From Ganoderma boninense (lineage: Eukaryota; Basidiomycota; Agaricomycetes; Polyporales; Polyporaceae): a stretch of DNA of 64,000 nucleotides. The notes below the pieces were generated by a model. The model saw only the letters and a list, made by a program, of their open reading frames with translations. It had not been told where the DNA came from and searched no databases. Shown here in pieces: positions 32,593 to 43,908 of the stretch; the first letter of the stretch is position 1; each line of letters opens with the position of its first letter. Location: assembly GCA_002900995.3 (NCBI GenBank), contig CM035307.1, positions 4,092,001 to 4,156,000 of the forward strand, given 5' to 3'. Made by a program: the position numbers and the translations under genes.

Positions 32593-32913
32593 CGTTGTAA
32601 TCCGGCAGTCGATCCCAGCAAAGCAGGTAGCACAACGGGGTCGAGGAGGTGGTGGGGGACGACAGGAGAGTCCGAGCCGGTGACGAGCGCGAACGCGTGA
32701 GTCGGCGCGGTTGTGGCGCGCGCTCGGACGCGGGGAGTCACATAAGTCACAGTCACGTGCCCTGAGAAGGCGTGTGATGCGCGTCACGGTGTCGGCCTCT
32801 CTCAGCCTCCCACTGCCAGTGTCTGCTTCCGCTTCCAATTCCCTTGCCGCACCTCTTCCTCCAACCACCACTTGCCTCTTAGCCGTCCGTTGGCTTCTTC
32901 GTCGCCATTCAGG
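32593..32913. promoter_or_regulatory. Bidirectional promoter of RFC1 and the unknown gene
   Basis: 321 bases separate the start codons of the divergent genes. It includes ACGCGT at 32693-32698, 101 bases upstream of the RFC1 start, which matches the MluI cell-cycle box bound by MBF-type regulators in fungi, and CACGTG at 32754-32759, an E-box. Function of either site is inferred from motif identity only. Confidence 0.55.
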
Positions 32914-35900
32914 ATGTCGCTGCCTAGCACAAGGTATTTGATTCATGTATACCGTTCCAAGCAGTGGCGCTGAGCGTACAGCAGATTCGCCGCCATCTAC
33001 GACTCGTTACCCCTGGATGTGCAAAATGTCATCGTCGAGAAGCAGCTCATTCCTCTCCTCGACACAGCATCAAAGGCGAGGCGAAGAAAGATCCTTGGGA
33101 GCGCATCCAAGATGCACCGCCGACATGCAGCCATCCCTGTGCTCGACCTCCGCTCGAAGAAACGCGAAGTGAACGGCCTCCTCGACGAAATCCACCGTGA
33201 CGCCAAGAGAGCATTCGTCAGAGAGCGCTCCCATCGCAACGAGCTCCTGGAGCAGACGGTCGAGAGCGTCACCTGCTGGCTGAACGATATTTGGCGAGTG
33301 GTTTACGAACACAACGTCGACTTCCTCCTGGCACACAAGTGCCTCATCTTCACCGTCAATACCATCGATCAAATAGGACATGGTCGCCCTAGGTGAGCAT
33401 CTTTGCCTCTCCATTGTGTCCTCTATAGGCTTCTCTTCCCTTTCTGCGTCCCTTGGGCGTGCGATCGCTCTATTTCTCCTATTGGACTGGCATGCTGCTG
33501 GTTGTATGCCTGTAATTTAAGATGAGTCGCATATATGTGGTGCCTCGAAGCGAATTCATTTGTTTCACTCTCCCACTGGTGTGCGGCAGCGGTAGCTGCC
33601 GAGAACGATGCATTTGGAATATGGATAGTTGAAGGCAACGAAGTCATCGAGGGTCAAATGTCAGCCCGTGAACCGCGCCCCCTTGACCCTTGGTTGTTTG
33701 CTATATGCTGTTATATGCGTTTATACGGATGTAACACGCATGTAATAAATAAAAGACATTATCGCGATGCGATATTCTGCACTCAGTCTCCATCAAGCGT
33801 GCCCTGGGATCCGGTAGGACAGCGATGCGACGTATCATCCAAAACAAGTTCATGCCCAGGGTATTTTACTGTCACGGCATGCATCCTCAGATACCCCTGG
33901 TCATGATATGTTTGTTAAATTACCTTGATGTGTCTTGCATGGCCGCAAGATGCTCGAGGGCACTTCATATCTGCCATAAGGGACTCCACGAGTATTGCAC
34001 GAACATATCACGTCCAGGGGAATCAATAGGGAAAGTCAGAGTTGGCGATTCCCCCCTCAATTTTGGGTTGATTCTCGAGTGATTTTGAGGAACGTCGAGG
34101 GTCTTGAATTGTGCTAGAATCGCGCCAAGCTTGACCATCCCGCTTTTGCGTCCGAAATCGCGGGTGGTACAGGCCGCTGCAAAGAGCGTTTGGGGCCACC
34201 AGAAGTAGCCAGAGAATTGAGGAGGCAGAAAGGGCGATTCTACCTACAAGAGTGACTCCAGAGTCGCTTTTGCAAAAACGCCGTTTCTGGCTCGTTTCTG
34301 CCTTAGCGCCTGATTTCTGAATATATCTGACCTCGATTCCCGCAAGAAGCGAATCCAATAATCGGTCTCGGAAACGAGCAGAATCGCCAACTCTGACTGG
34401 CCCTAATGTCGGGATTGATGCCGTGTGTCTCCTGCAAGCTGCGAGATCCGCTATTCTGATTGTCAGCGTGGAAGGGTGAAGCGGCGTGAAATTCGGAACC
34501 ACCGTTTCGGCCCGGAGGCAAAGTCCACATTATCCACACTTTCTCTGAATTTAACCTCGGAAGCGATCCCGAGCCATTGAAGGTACCACTTCCTGTTCCT
34601 TGGATCGCCCATTCGACTCCGTGTCGTCTGCCATGCCTGATCAGTGGAGCTCCGCGAGCAGAGTGGCTATTTCTCGGCGAGCTACCGAAATTGATCACTT
34701 TCAAAACATGCGGTAGCACTCCCAGTTGGGAGGGGCTGTGTTGGTCAGCCTCTTCGGGGATGGCATTGTGGCTTAAGATTGAATATTGAACGGTGACTTT
34801 GCTCCATTGTTGTATGGACATTTCGCTCAGATTTTTCCGCTTCCAATTTCTTTCAATCCTCGCGTCAAAGCGTCGTTGCTGACCTTCGCACAGTACTTGT
34901 CGATGCGCATTCACCAACATGTACGTTCCGATCACGATCAAGCGAAAGTCTGGGAAGGTCGTGAAATCTTGGCAAGTGAACGGCGCGCACAACATCGAGG
35001 AGGTCCTCCAGTTCATCTGGCGCGATCTCTTCCTCAGTTTGCTCGCTACGGGCACCCAACGGCAGATCGACCAGATCCCGGAGATGCTGGACGACATCGA
35101 GGACATCATGGGCTGGACAGCACTTGAGCGGTTGTTGTACGGTGGTCGAAAATGTGAGTCGCTTCCTACTTGGCTGTTGACGTGGCTGATGGCAGTTCAC
35201 GTAGGTCCACATGACGAGTATGGCCCTGACGAGGAATGGACCGACGTCGATTCAGACGAAGACGAGGACGAGGACGCATACACCGATGACGACTCGGACC
35301 TTGACGCCAAGGTGACGGCCGAAGAACCCGACTTGGTCCCGAAAGTGAGCAAGAAGACGACGCCATCGCACGCGAAGCACTGGTCGCACCGCATCAGCTC
35401 GCAAATGTGGCAATTCCGCAAGCACATACACACTGGGATGCTCGCCGTCTTCAAGCTCAATCCCTCCCTCCGGCTCTACTCCGCGCTCCTCTCGTCTTCA
35501 ACGGACCCCGATGCAACAGGGGCAGAACTCATGTCGTTCCTGACCGACACGGCGACGTCGTGTCCTGAGGTCTTCGCCGCTGCGCTCGACATCCACGCGC
35601 TCGAGAACAACACCGCGACGATCGCGACACTGCTCTCGACGCATGCGCACCTCCTCCGCCCGCGCGACGCCCCCGTCTTCCAGCGCGCAGTCGCGGCGCT
35701 CGCCGAAGACCCGTTCCAGCAACTGCACGCGCTCGAGCTGATCGAGAAGGAGCTCCTCGACACCGTCGCGTGCGTCCGCGCCTCGCTCGTCGGGCCCTTC
35801 TCGCGCATGGACACCCCAGCGAACAAGGCGGACCTCGAGCAGCTCCTCAAGCTCCGCCAGGCCGACCGGCAGGACCGCATCGAGCGCTGGGTGGACGCGA

Positions 35901-36652
35901 TCTCGACGCCCGGCACGGGCAACCCGAACCCGATGGCGCTCGCGGCGATGGTCATGGGCCTCCCGCTGCCGATCGTGCCCCCGCTGGACGGGGCGGAGGA
36001 CGCGGACCCGCTGGGCTACCTCGACCTCGACCCGGCGGACCCGGACACGGAGGACCTGCGGGAGGAGTTCCGCCCGCGGCTGAAGCAGCGGTTCGAGGGG
36101 TGGTCGGACACGGCGCAGCGGGTCAAGGGCGGGCCCGCGGTGCTGATCAAGGTGTACAAGGAGCTGGCGAAGGCGATGCCGTACCTGCGCGCGGCGGACG
36201 TCGTCGAGGACATGCTCGCGCGCGTCTCGGAGAAGCCCGGGAGGCAGCACATCATCGACGCGGTGGACGCGCTCGCGGCGTTCGCAAAGGTCCAGCGGCG
36301 CAAGCTGCACAAGTCGGACCAGAAGCGCCGCACCAACAACGCCGGCACCCAGACGTCCTCCGCCACCGCTACTGCTGCTGGCCCCTCTGCGCCGGTGTTC
36401 GTGTTCGGGCCGCCCCCGCCCCCGACGGTGCAGACGGTGCCGGAGGACGACGTGGATATGGACCAGGACCAGGACCAGGACGACACGCCGCCCCCGCTCG
36501 AACCCGCGACGCCCCCGCACCCTGATGCTCCCCTTCCTGCCCCGCCGCCTCCGCCGCTGTTCACGTTCTACACTGGCCCCGGGTTCGTCCCTGGCCCGCC
36601 CCCTCCGATGGGCGGGCAAGCTGGGTGGAACGGGATGGACGACGTCGACTAG
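32914..36652 (+). CDS. Large protein of unknown function split by a 1.5 kb intron
   Basis: Exons 32914-32933, 32985-33392, 34894-35153 and 35205-36652 join in phase to about 712 residues. The N-terminal part is conserved-looking and Arg-rich (FAAIYDSLPLDVQNVIVEKQ; SKARRRKILGSASKMHRR; CWLNDIWRVVYEHNVDFLL). The next exon continues CRCAFTNMYVPITIKRKSG and VLQFIWRDLFLSLLATGT, then comes a run of Asp/Glu, a helical middle and a Pro/Gly-rich end. No domain is recognised. The third intron (33393-34893) is 1,501 bases, against about 50 for the others. An alternative reading is two genes, the first ending soon after 33392 (AATAAA-like signals occur near 33745) and the second starting at the ATG 34919. 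The in-phase donor and strong acceptor (gctgac...cttcgcacag) favour one gene. Confidence 0.65.
33393..34893 (+). other. 1.5 kb intron with insertion-like content
   Basis: Donor gtgagc, branch-like gctgac, acceptor ttcgcacag. The interior has an AATAAATAAA tract near 33745 and the perfect inverted pair at 34035/34400. No open frame in it looks coding. The size is about 25-fold above the local intron norm. Confidence 0.55.
34035..34401. repeat. Inverted repeat, about 366 bp apart end to end
   Basis: An 18-base sequence (AGTCAGAGTTGGCGATTC) near 34035-34052 recurs as a perfect inverse (GAATCGCCAACTCTGACT) near 34383-34401 in the large intron. The interior is non-coding. This is the geometry of a short non-autonomous DNA transposon, though clear target-site duplications are not visible next to the arms. 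Confidence 0.55.
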
Positions 36653-37679
36653 AGACGTGTCAAGGGCGGGAGGAGAACTAGAAGGGTGGGAGAGAGAAGG
36701 ACCCTTGCCGTGTATTTCTTACGCTATTTGATTCGTGTTCGCAACGTCTTTGTTCTCGCTGTCTGCGCTGTTCGAGTCGCGCTGAGGGGCCTCGTCACTT
36801 CACACCTTGGTACCTTACAGGATCTTTCAATACTATACGTCATGCGGCTGTGTGCCGGCTACAGCAACAACATGCGTTGCGCTGGGATCTCAACACGGAG
36901 TGGTAACATGGCTCGAATGCGTCGTCGGTCGTGTAGCGTTCCTGTCATTGCCAACCTCTCAACGTTCTCTCGACGACTGGTTAGTGGCTGTGCAATCAAA
37001 AGGGCTGGCTTGATTTCAGTCAAGATGCGATGAGCACAGGTGCTCGTTAACCACAAACAGTCTCCACGACAGTAAAAACGACCTCAGTCATGTACGTGAT
37101 CTTTTTGATCTTTCAGACATGAATTCGTTGGAGCAACGACTGACAAATTCTGTGCCCACTCCCATAGTTATTCAGCCGCATTCGTGCACGATCCCCTATC
37201 CAACTGTTGCACAGCCACAGCCTCCACCCTTGCAGCCTGCAGGATCGTGGTTTCGGAGACGAGTTGGCCCTTCTTGTGCATGGCGATGCTACATTCCTAT
37301 AGCAGTCCTAGTTGCAAGTCGCCTTCTTTTTGGGAACGGTGTTGCGACTCCATGCGGGGCAGGAGTGGTTGGATCAAAGTTGGGTTTCGGGCAAAAAAAA
37401 ACCATTGCGCTGACAGGGACGTATAAGCAACTTTCCGCAGGACGAGCGACCTTTCAGCAACATGATCTCGGGGTAATGTCGTTTAATCTCCCGAATAAGC
37501 TTCCTCTGTTGTTATCTTGGGAGTGCTCCTCTGGTGACCTGTAAACCTGGGCGACTCCTACTAGACGGTGCTCCAAGTCCCCCCACTCGACTCTCGAGGT
37601 TATCACTCGGGAGATTGTACCCCTCATTCTTAACAACGGGAAGGAGATTGTCAGTAAGCGACGGAATCCGTCGTAGGGG
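36653..37679. other. Convergent intergenic region
   Basis: About 1 kb between the stops of two convergent genes. No gene, RNA or repeat is supported; short frames only. Confidence 0.6.
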
Positions 37680-39730
37680 TTACATGTCTGCCAGCAGCTC
37701 CGTGCTGCTCAGTCTTCCCCTCGCAAGTCGTATCATCTCTTTCTGAAACTCCTCGTTGTATCCGACGCACTTCATCGACCATGCTTGGATGCTCTGCGGA
37801 GAGATGTTCAGCATAGGATGATCGTCACAGTAACCTATTAGACATACCTCCTCTCCAGAGTCAAGTGCCTCTCGGACATCTGCCAACGTGATATTCTTGA
37901 ACTTCCCCTGCGCATCCTCTACCTCCTGTCGTGTCGGCTCTCGACCGAGTGTCCGACGGAGGTGAATGCGTGCACGGACTGGGATCCCCCAGTTTCGCTC
38001 CGCGATCTCTTTTGGCCATATCGCGCGATTCTGCTATACCAGGTCAGCCCTCGGCCCGGGAATCGGAATTGAAGGTGCGTTTCGGTGCTACGCACCGTTT
38101 CGTGCATCGCGTCCCACTGCTCCACGGTCAACGGCGTAGCCCGACTCAACTCGTACTCGCCGAGGTACAGCCACTTTCCCTGTGCGAGCCTCGTAAACAG
38201 TACCTGCACGGGTGAATGCTTCGTGTTGGCTGTCCACGGGTCGCCCGGCCATACGGTGGTCTCGAAGAACAGTCCGCCGTGTCCGGGGATCTGCGGTCCG
38301 TGGGGGTTCCAGAGGAGGTTGATGCACATGAAATTGTCGTAGCCGTGCTCGGCGATGCGCCTCGCATTGGGTCGGGGAAACGTTTCCATCGTGTTGCCCC
38401 CGAAACGCTCCTTCAGATGGTCGCGGGTCACGGTGACGGAGCGCTGGCGCTCTGGAAGAGAGATGGGATAGGGACGCAAGGCGGCGGGAGCCAGGAGGTG
38501 CGCGACGTCTTCGTCCTTGAGGAGTAGCTCTTTTTTGACCTCAGCTTTGGGCTGCCACCACAGAATTAGCAACCAACTAGAAGTTCGAGATTATTGAAGG
38601 GGAGAATGCACGCACATTGGCCAGCTGTCTGACCACACTGTCTTGCACGCCCGCCGAAGACTGCGGATTAATTGTAGCATCCTCCGAATGAAGGGCCTGT
38701 TGAGATTCTTCTTCCTTTTTGGATGGCTTGGGGAAGTGAAGTCAGGAATGAAGCGTGCTAGTGGAGCAGATAATCAAAAGGTCTATTATGCTCACGGACC
38801 TCGCCCTTCCATTTCCTGGGTCGAGTCACGATGGGAACTCGCCTCGAGTCAAATTCTCTCGGAATCTCCGTGTCGATAGGCTTCGTATCGGGCTTCGTAT
38901 CCTGTGGAATCTCAGCTAATCAAGTCCTTGCTCAATCAAAAACAACCCACATGCTGATAGCTACAGGTACTCACCGGCATGGTTCAGCTTCCGCTGTTTG
39001 CGTGGCGAGCTTTCCGACAAGACATGGTTTTCAGCTTTCACCACAACTTCCGCTTTGGTCTCTCCAGCACTCTTCCTGTGGCGTTTAGGCTTTGGTCGAG
39101 GCGTTGGAAGCCCCGACGATCTCCACATCGGGCTCGGAATCAGTGAGCTCGATGACATCAGATAGATCCACTTTCTTCTTCTTGCGAGGCGGAGATGAAT
39201 GTACCCGCACAAAGTCTGGACGCAACGGCTGAACGGCGACTTCTTCGTCGGAGCCGTCGATCTCCATCGGCTTGGCTCGACTGCCGTCCGGCCCGTCATT
39301 GATGCCCTGAACCGCTCGGCCCCGTTCCCGCGAACTTCTCTCTATCGCCTGAGGAAGCATAAACATGGTAGAACGCGCGGCACCGAAGGTACGAGGGTGC
39401 GTGCTCACCAACACTGTATCCTTGCTGGGGCTAGCCGTCCTGGAAGATCCTTCAGCTAATGCTTGTCGTTCATAGCTCGCTAGCTGTTGCTTTAGAGCTG
39501 CAATTTCCGCATCTCTTTCCGTCAGTAGCCTGCGCAGGGCGCTGATGTCTTGTGCTTCTGGCTCTGGTATCTCCGCCCTTCGTTTTCCGTTCCTATACCT
39601 ATACTCCGCCGCCCACCTTCAGACATGAAAGAAAAGGCCGGACTCTAAATACGCACCTGCCTGCCCCACCATTGTGCCTTGGCAATGCCTTCCCATCATC
39701 GCCGTATTCTTCCTTGAATGGTGGCTTCAT
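37680..39730 (-). CDS. DUF6697-like protein with N-terminal coiled coil (copy 1)
   Basis: A basidiomycete-specific family of unknown function. The start at 39730 (MKPPFKEEYGDDGKALPRHN) splices at 39657/39598 into a short coiled coil (LLTERDAEIAALKQQLASYE), a basic/acidic linker with KKKKVDLSD and a TEIP-DTKPDTKP repeat, and then the conserved block: RFGGNTMETFPRPNARRIAEHG, FMCINLLWNPHGPQIPGHGG, LFTRLAQGKWLYLGEYEL, WPKEIAERNWGIPVRARIHL and AWSMKCVGYNEEFQKEMI. Stop at 37680. Introns recognised include 39657/39598, about 38578-38525, 38094/38032 and 37850/37797. Near 39090 the frame ending GASNASTKA meets the frame starting PKPKRHRKSAG with no usable intron, an apparent one-base frame break. A paralogue lies at 53.8-56.0 kb. 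The family name is from memory of the W(x)5G-Q/E-Y...CVGY pattern. Confidence 0.75.
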
Positions 39731-40642
39731 CTAGGGCCTTAGACGCACTCAGTTCAGGACTGCTGGGTCGTGGGGGGACCAAGTGTGGGGGCTCCGGCCG
39801 TCGTTACTAGGAAGTCCAAGGTCTGATGTTCGCTTCTAGGACCTGGGGAAGTAAAGGATCGGACAGAAGCACGTCCGATAATGGCCCCAAGGAAGAAATG
39901 AGAGGTGGGAGGTAGTGGAGATGACGGAGGACTGGGAGGGCTCACCTCGGCGCCTTCATCCGTTATGCCTCACCCCCACCTGTCCTAGGATTTCGACAGC
40001 CTGCAGGCATTCAGCCGACATTGCCGACCTTCTCGGATAAAAAGCGTGTACGTCGTGAGGGCTCGAGTTAGCGAACGGTGATGCGCCTTCTAAAGGGGGT
40101 AGAGGTGTGACCAAAAACCCAACGTTCCTGGGGTCGAGGATGACGGCGGCGAGCATTTCGTCTCCGAACGATGATCGGACCGTCAGCGCCGTCGTTCATC
40201 GCCATCGAGAGGAGGTTAGATGCAGGGTTAGAATAGGCAAGTGTAGTACTTGGATGCGTGCTGGTAAAGAATGCGGTGAAGCCGCCAAGTTCAAGTCAAG
40301 GTTTGGCGCTTGCAATGGTCAGCAGTGTTCGCAAAGCGTCAAAAACTCACCTTCAACTGCTACTTCGCGGTGCTCAGACGACCTGTTCGGTCATCAGTAC
40401 GATTCAAAACCAGACACATCGTATCCTCGTGCATATTGTGGCATGTATATGTAGGGGAGTTACATGTAGGAACACCAACGGAATGATAGTGGAACAACAA
40501 CGTTAACGGCGCGACGCTAGGTATACACTCAGGCTTGCGTAAACTGTACAGAGAGACCGTGACCGGCTCAGATCTGCTCAATAACATACACACACGGCAT
40601 GACAATGATGCAGTCGGAAGCGAAGAAAAAAATCCAATAACC
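39731..40642. other. Region with one doubtful minus-strand reading frame
   Basis: About 0.9 kb. A minus-strand frame at 39956-40156 has protein-like composition (LAAVILDPRNVGFLVTPLPP) and ends at a possible donor (caggtggggg), but I cannot build a gene from it; it may be a decayed or very small gene. Nothing else is seen. Confidence 0.35.
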
Positions 40643-43600
40643 TCAGACTCCATTAACGTTGACACCCGCGTGCCCGTTCATCGGCAGCACGGGCCCCAAC
40701 GCTTGGCGCAACAAAAGCTCTACGCGCTCGCGGTCGTCGTTCAGCTTGCGCATCTCGTCGCGCCAGCGAGCCTCTCGCTGGTCGTAGATCGTAGAGAGGG
40801 CACCGAGGCTGCCGAGCGCAGTCTCCAGCGCGCGACGGAGGTCCATCTCTCCCGGGGGTGCCGGAGCCGGGCGAGCCGTCTGCGGACGAGTCGGAGCGGT
40901 TCGACAGACGCTCCGCAAGAGACATGCGCTGGGCCTTGCGCGCCGAGCGGCGCTGCGCTGCGAGGTGCGAGAACGAGCGACGGACGCCGGCGAGCGCGGT
41001 CGAGTTGATGAGGGCAGGGTCTCGGCGGAGCGACCGGGACGTGAGAGCGTGCAGCTTCGTGGTGTGAGGCGGGGCAGCGAGGACGACCAGCGTCGCGTCG
41101 GTCTCGCGATCGAGGGCCTGGAACTATTCAAACACGATGAGGCCTGGATGAAGATGGGTTGTTGGCCGAGTGACTTACCGCTTGCACCAGCGCATCCCAG
41201 CGCGTGTCGAACCGCCTCCGCCGCTTCTGCGGGTTGCTCACGTACGTGGGGTGGAACTCGAGGTCCAACAAATCTTCCTCCTCGCCGTCCTCCTCCTCAT
41301 CCACCCACTCCCCGTCATCCTCGCCCGGCGGAGACGCGTCGAGCTCCGCCCCGTTCCACTCTGGTCCTTTCCCGTTGAGCATCCCGTCCAACTCCTGCTC
41401 GTACTGATCAACAAAGTGCTCCTCGCCCGCGGTCTCCTCGCCGGACGACGGCTCCGGACTCGTGTCCCTCGGCTGCGTGCTGTCCACGCGCGGGGGCGGC
41501 TTCATCCTGCGCGCCACAGGACGCGCGGTCTGCATCTGCGCGCGCATGTGCCCGTTCTGGTCGCGCCGCCGGATGCCGCGGCCGCGCATCGGCGGCGGAG
41601 GCGGCAAGTGCACGGGCTCGTGGCTCGGGCTCGACCGGATGCTCGCCGCGGCGACGGTCTGCGGGTTCAGGCCGAGTCCGCCGCCCCCGGGCACGAACGC
41701 CCACGGGTTGTAGCCGGGGCCGGGGAAGGGCGTCGAGGACGGGGAGAACGCGGACTCGGAGGACGGCGGGGCGAGGCCGTTGTTGAGCGCGTAGATCTGC
41801 ATCTGGAGCGCGAGCTGCTCGCGGATGACGGCCGGGTTGTTCATGTCGTAGCTCGTGGATGGCGCCTGGAGCGGCCCGGACAGTGTCGAGCGGCGGATGT
41901 GCGTGAACGGGTAGGGATATGGCGAGCCTATCTGGCGCGGCTCGATGTCGGAGGGCGTGGCGGAGATGAGCGGGGACGGGGATGGGGCGGCAGTGTGGCT
42001 GTGGGGCGTCGGCGGGATGGGGGCACCAGGGCGGGCACTGGCAGAGCGGAGGAATGACTGGAGGTACGAGGACGTCGGGTCGTCGAAGAGGCTTTGCATG
42101 TCGTCCGACTGGACGCTCGAGTGGTTCCACCCGTACCCCACGCGCTGATCGAGGATGTTGTTCAAGCTTATCGGATACTGACGAGGGTCGTATTGAGGTA
42201 CTTGCTGTCTGGAAAACTCGGGTTGCAGCGCCGGGGGCGGCTGCTGAGGCGACTGCGATGCGCGCTCGCGTGCCGCGCTGGGGGGTGCGTCCTGCGCGCC
42301 GGAGCTCCTCAAGCTGTTGACCGTGTCGCGCTCGAACATCGTCAGATCGAAGCTGCGCATACCGAGCTGGTCCGTCGGCCCAGAACGGTGCTTGGCAGCG
42401 CGGATCGTCTTCTGGTTCTCTGCATACTGGCTTGTTTGTGATGCACCGTACGTCGCGGGCGTCCGCTCAGGGAGGGTCGTCGAGGGAGAACGCGGCGTGA
42501 ACCCGGACCCAGACTCGGAGTCTTCGCCGTTCTTGTTTTGCTGAATTTGTTCCTCGCCTTCTTCATTAAGGGTTTCGTCGTCGTCGTCGTCTCTGCGATC
42601 GTGGCGAGTGTCGTAACGTGTCGTGTGGCTGTCGGCGTACAAGTCGGACGAAGGCAAGGGCGAACCGTGGTGCCGATCCGTGTACTCCGGTTCGTCGTCG
42701 TCGTCGTGCCCGTTGTCCTCCTCGGGCTCCTGCAGCGGAAGCGAGCGATCGGGCGGCCGCGAACCCATGATCTGGAGCGGGGGCGTGTGCGTGCTCGTGT
42801 TCGTGCCCGTCGCGAGCTTAGAGGCAGCCGGGGGCGTGAGACGGGTCGCACTCGCCTCCGACACAACACCTGCCGGAACAGGCTTCCTCGGCACGTTCTG
42901 CTGCGCGCCCTGCAGCTGGCTCTGGGTCTGGGTCTGGGTCTGGTAGTTCTCCGGCACGTACTGCGCGTAGCCCGCCGTGCGTTCGCCCGGCGACGCCATC
43001 GGCGTCTGGTACTGCGGCGAGCCCCGGTACTCGGGCGTACGCACCTCGCCCTGGGCCGCCGCGAGCTGCTGCGACGTGACCGTGCCCGACCGCTCGCGCG
43101 TGTGGCTCTTGCCCGGGGCCCCCGTGGGGCTCTCGCGCGACACCACGCCCGCACTCTGCTCCTTCACCGGCAGCTGACGCTTCGCGACGCCGTTCGCGCT
43201 CCCGCTCACCTCCGAGTCCTTCGGGGACACACGGTCCGTCGCCTTGACGCGCTCCACGGCAGGGTCCTTGGCGGGCACGCGCACGCCGAGCGAGTCGTGG
43301 CGCTTCAGGGTGCTCGACGCCGCGCCGCCCGCGTACGCGACGCCCGACGTGCCCTCGGGGTCGAACTTCTGCATGTGCTCGCGCTCGAACTTGGCCATCA
43401 GCTCGTCCGTCACCGCCCACCGCTCCTCCTCCGTCTGGAACTGGTTCAGGAACGCGGGCGGCGCGCCCCGCGGCACGGGCCGCGGATGGTGCGGGTTCGG
43501 GAGGGCCTGGCTCACCAGCTGCGGCAGCGACGCGCTGTGGACGTGCAGGGCTGCGGGGGACGTCGGGCGCTCTGCCGTGCCCGACGCGAGCTTGGACGAC

Positions 43601-43908
43601 GTCGGCGAGATGCGGGACGTCGGTGGGGGCGATCGGCGGGACTGGTGGGACGAGTTGGACGTGGTCGGGCTGGGCTGCTGCTGGCTTTGGGGGTACATCA
43701 TCTGCACGTCGCGGCTGGCGAGGACCTGGCCCAGGGAGGGGACGCTCGGCATCGAGTTGGCTTTGATCGTCCGCGGTTTTTCGCGGAACGACGGCGACGG
43801 GGTCATCTCACGGGGCGTTATGTTCTGCATTGGACCTGCGGTGTGGGGTGGAGGTCTGATAAGCTGGGTGGGAACGTATAGGGAGAAGAAAGAAGCGTGC
43901 CGGGGCAA
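40643..43908 (-). CDS. Large, mostly disordered Pro/Ser/Gln-rich protein of unknown function
   Basis: The first exon runs 43908 (or 43830, the next Met) to 41180, and the second 41123 to the stop at 40643. The first about 850 residues are low complexity, with blocks of Q-T-Q-T-Q, D/E runs and P-rich patches. Short ordered-looking segments are WAVTDELMAKFEREHMQKFD and YDMNNPAVIREQLALQMQIY. The C-terminal region is conserved-looking: FHPTYVSNPQKRRRRFDTRW, DALVQAFQALDRETDATLV and a helix IYDQREARWRDEMRKLNDDR. Near 40850-40862 (ccccggg) the frame must shift by one to reach that helix, so there is an apparent one-base frame break. An Arg-rich exon around 44339-44174 with a good donor (gttagt) could be a further 5' exon. 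The composition suggests a nuclear scaffold or regulator, but that is inference. Confidence 0.7.

Noticed and set aside
33735..33760. AATAAATAAA as proof of a transcript end and of two separate genes
   Set aside because: Fungal poly(A) signals are weak and AT-rich runs are common in non-coding DNA; the in-phase splice across the region was preferred, with the two-gene model kept as an alternative.
35498..36619. 373-codon minus-strand open frame opposite the unknown gene
   Set aside because: Arg/Val/Leu-rich antisense shadow of a strongly codon-biased plus-strand exon.
42538..43881. 447-codon plus-strand open frame
   Set aside because: It is the GC-rich shadow of the 926-codon minus-strand frame; its translation is Arg/Leu/Val-rich with no motif, whereas the minus frame has a plausible disordered protein with conserved ends.
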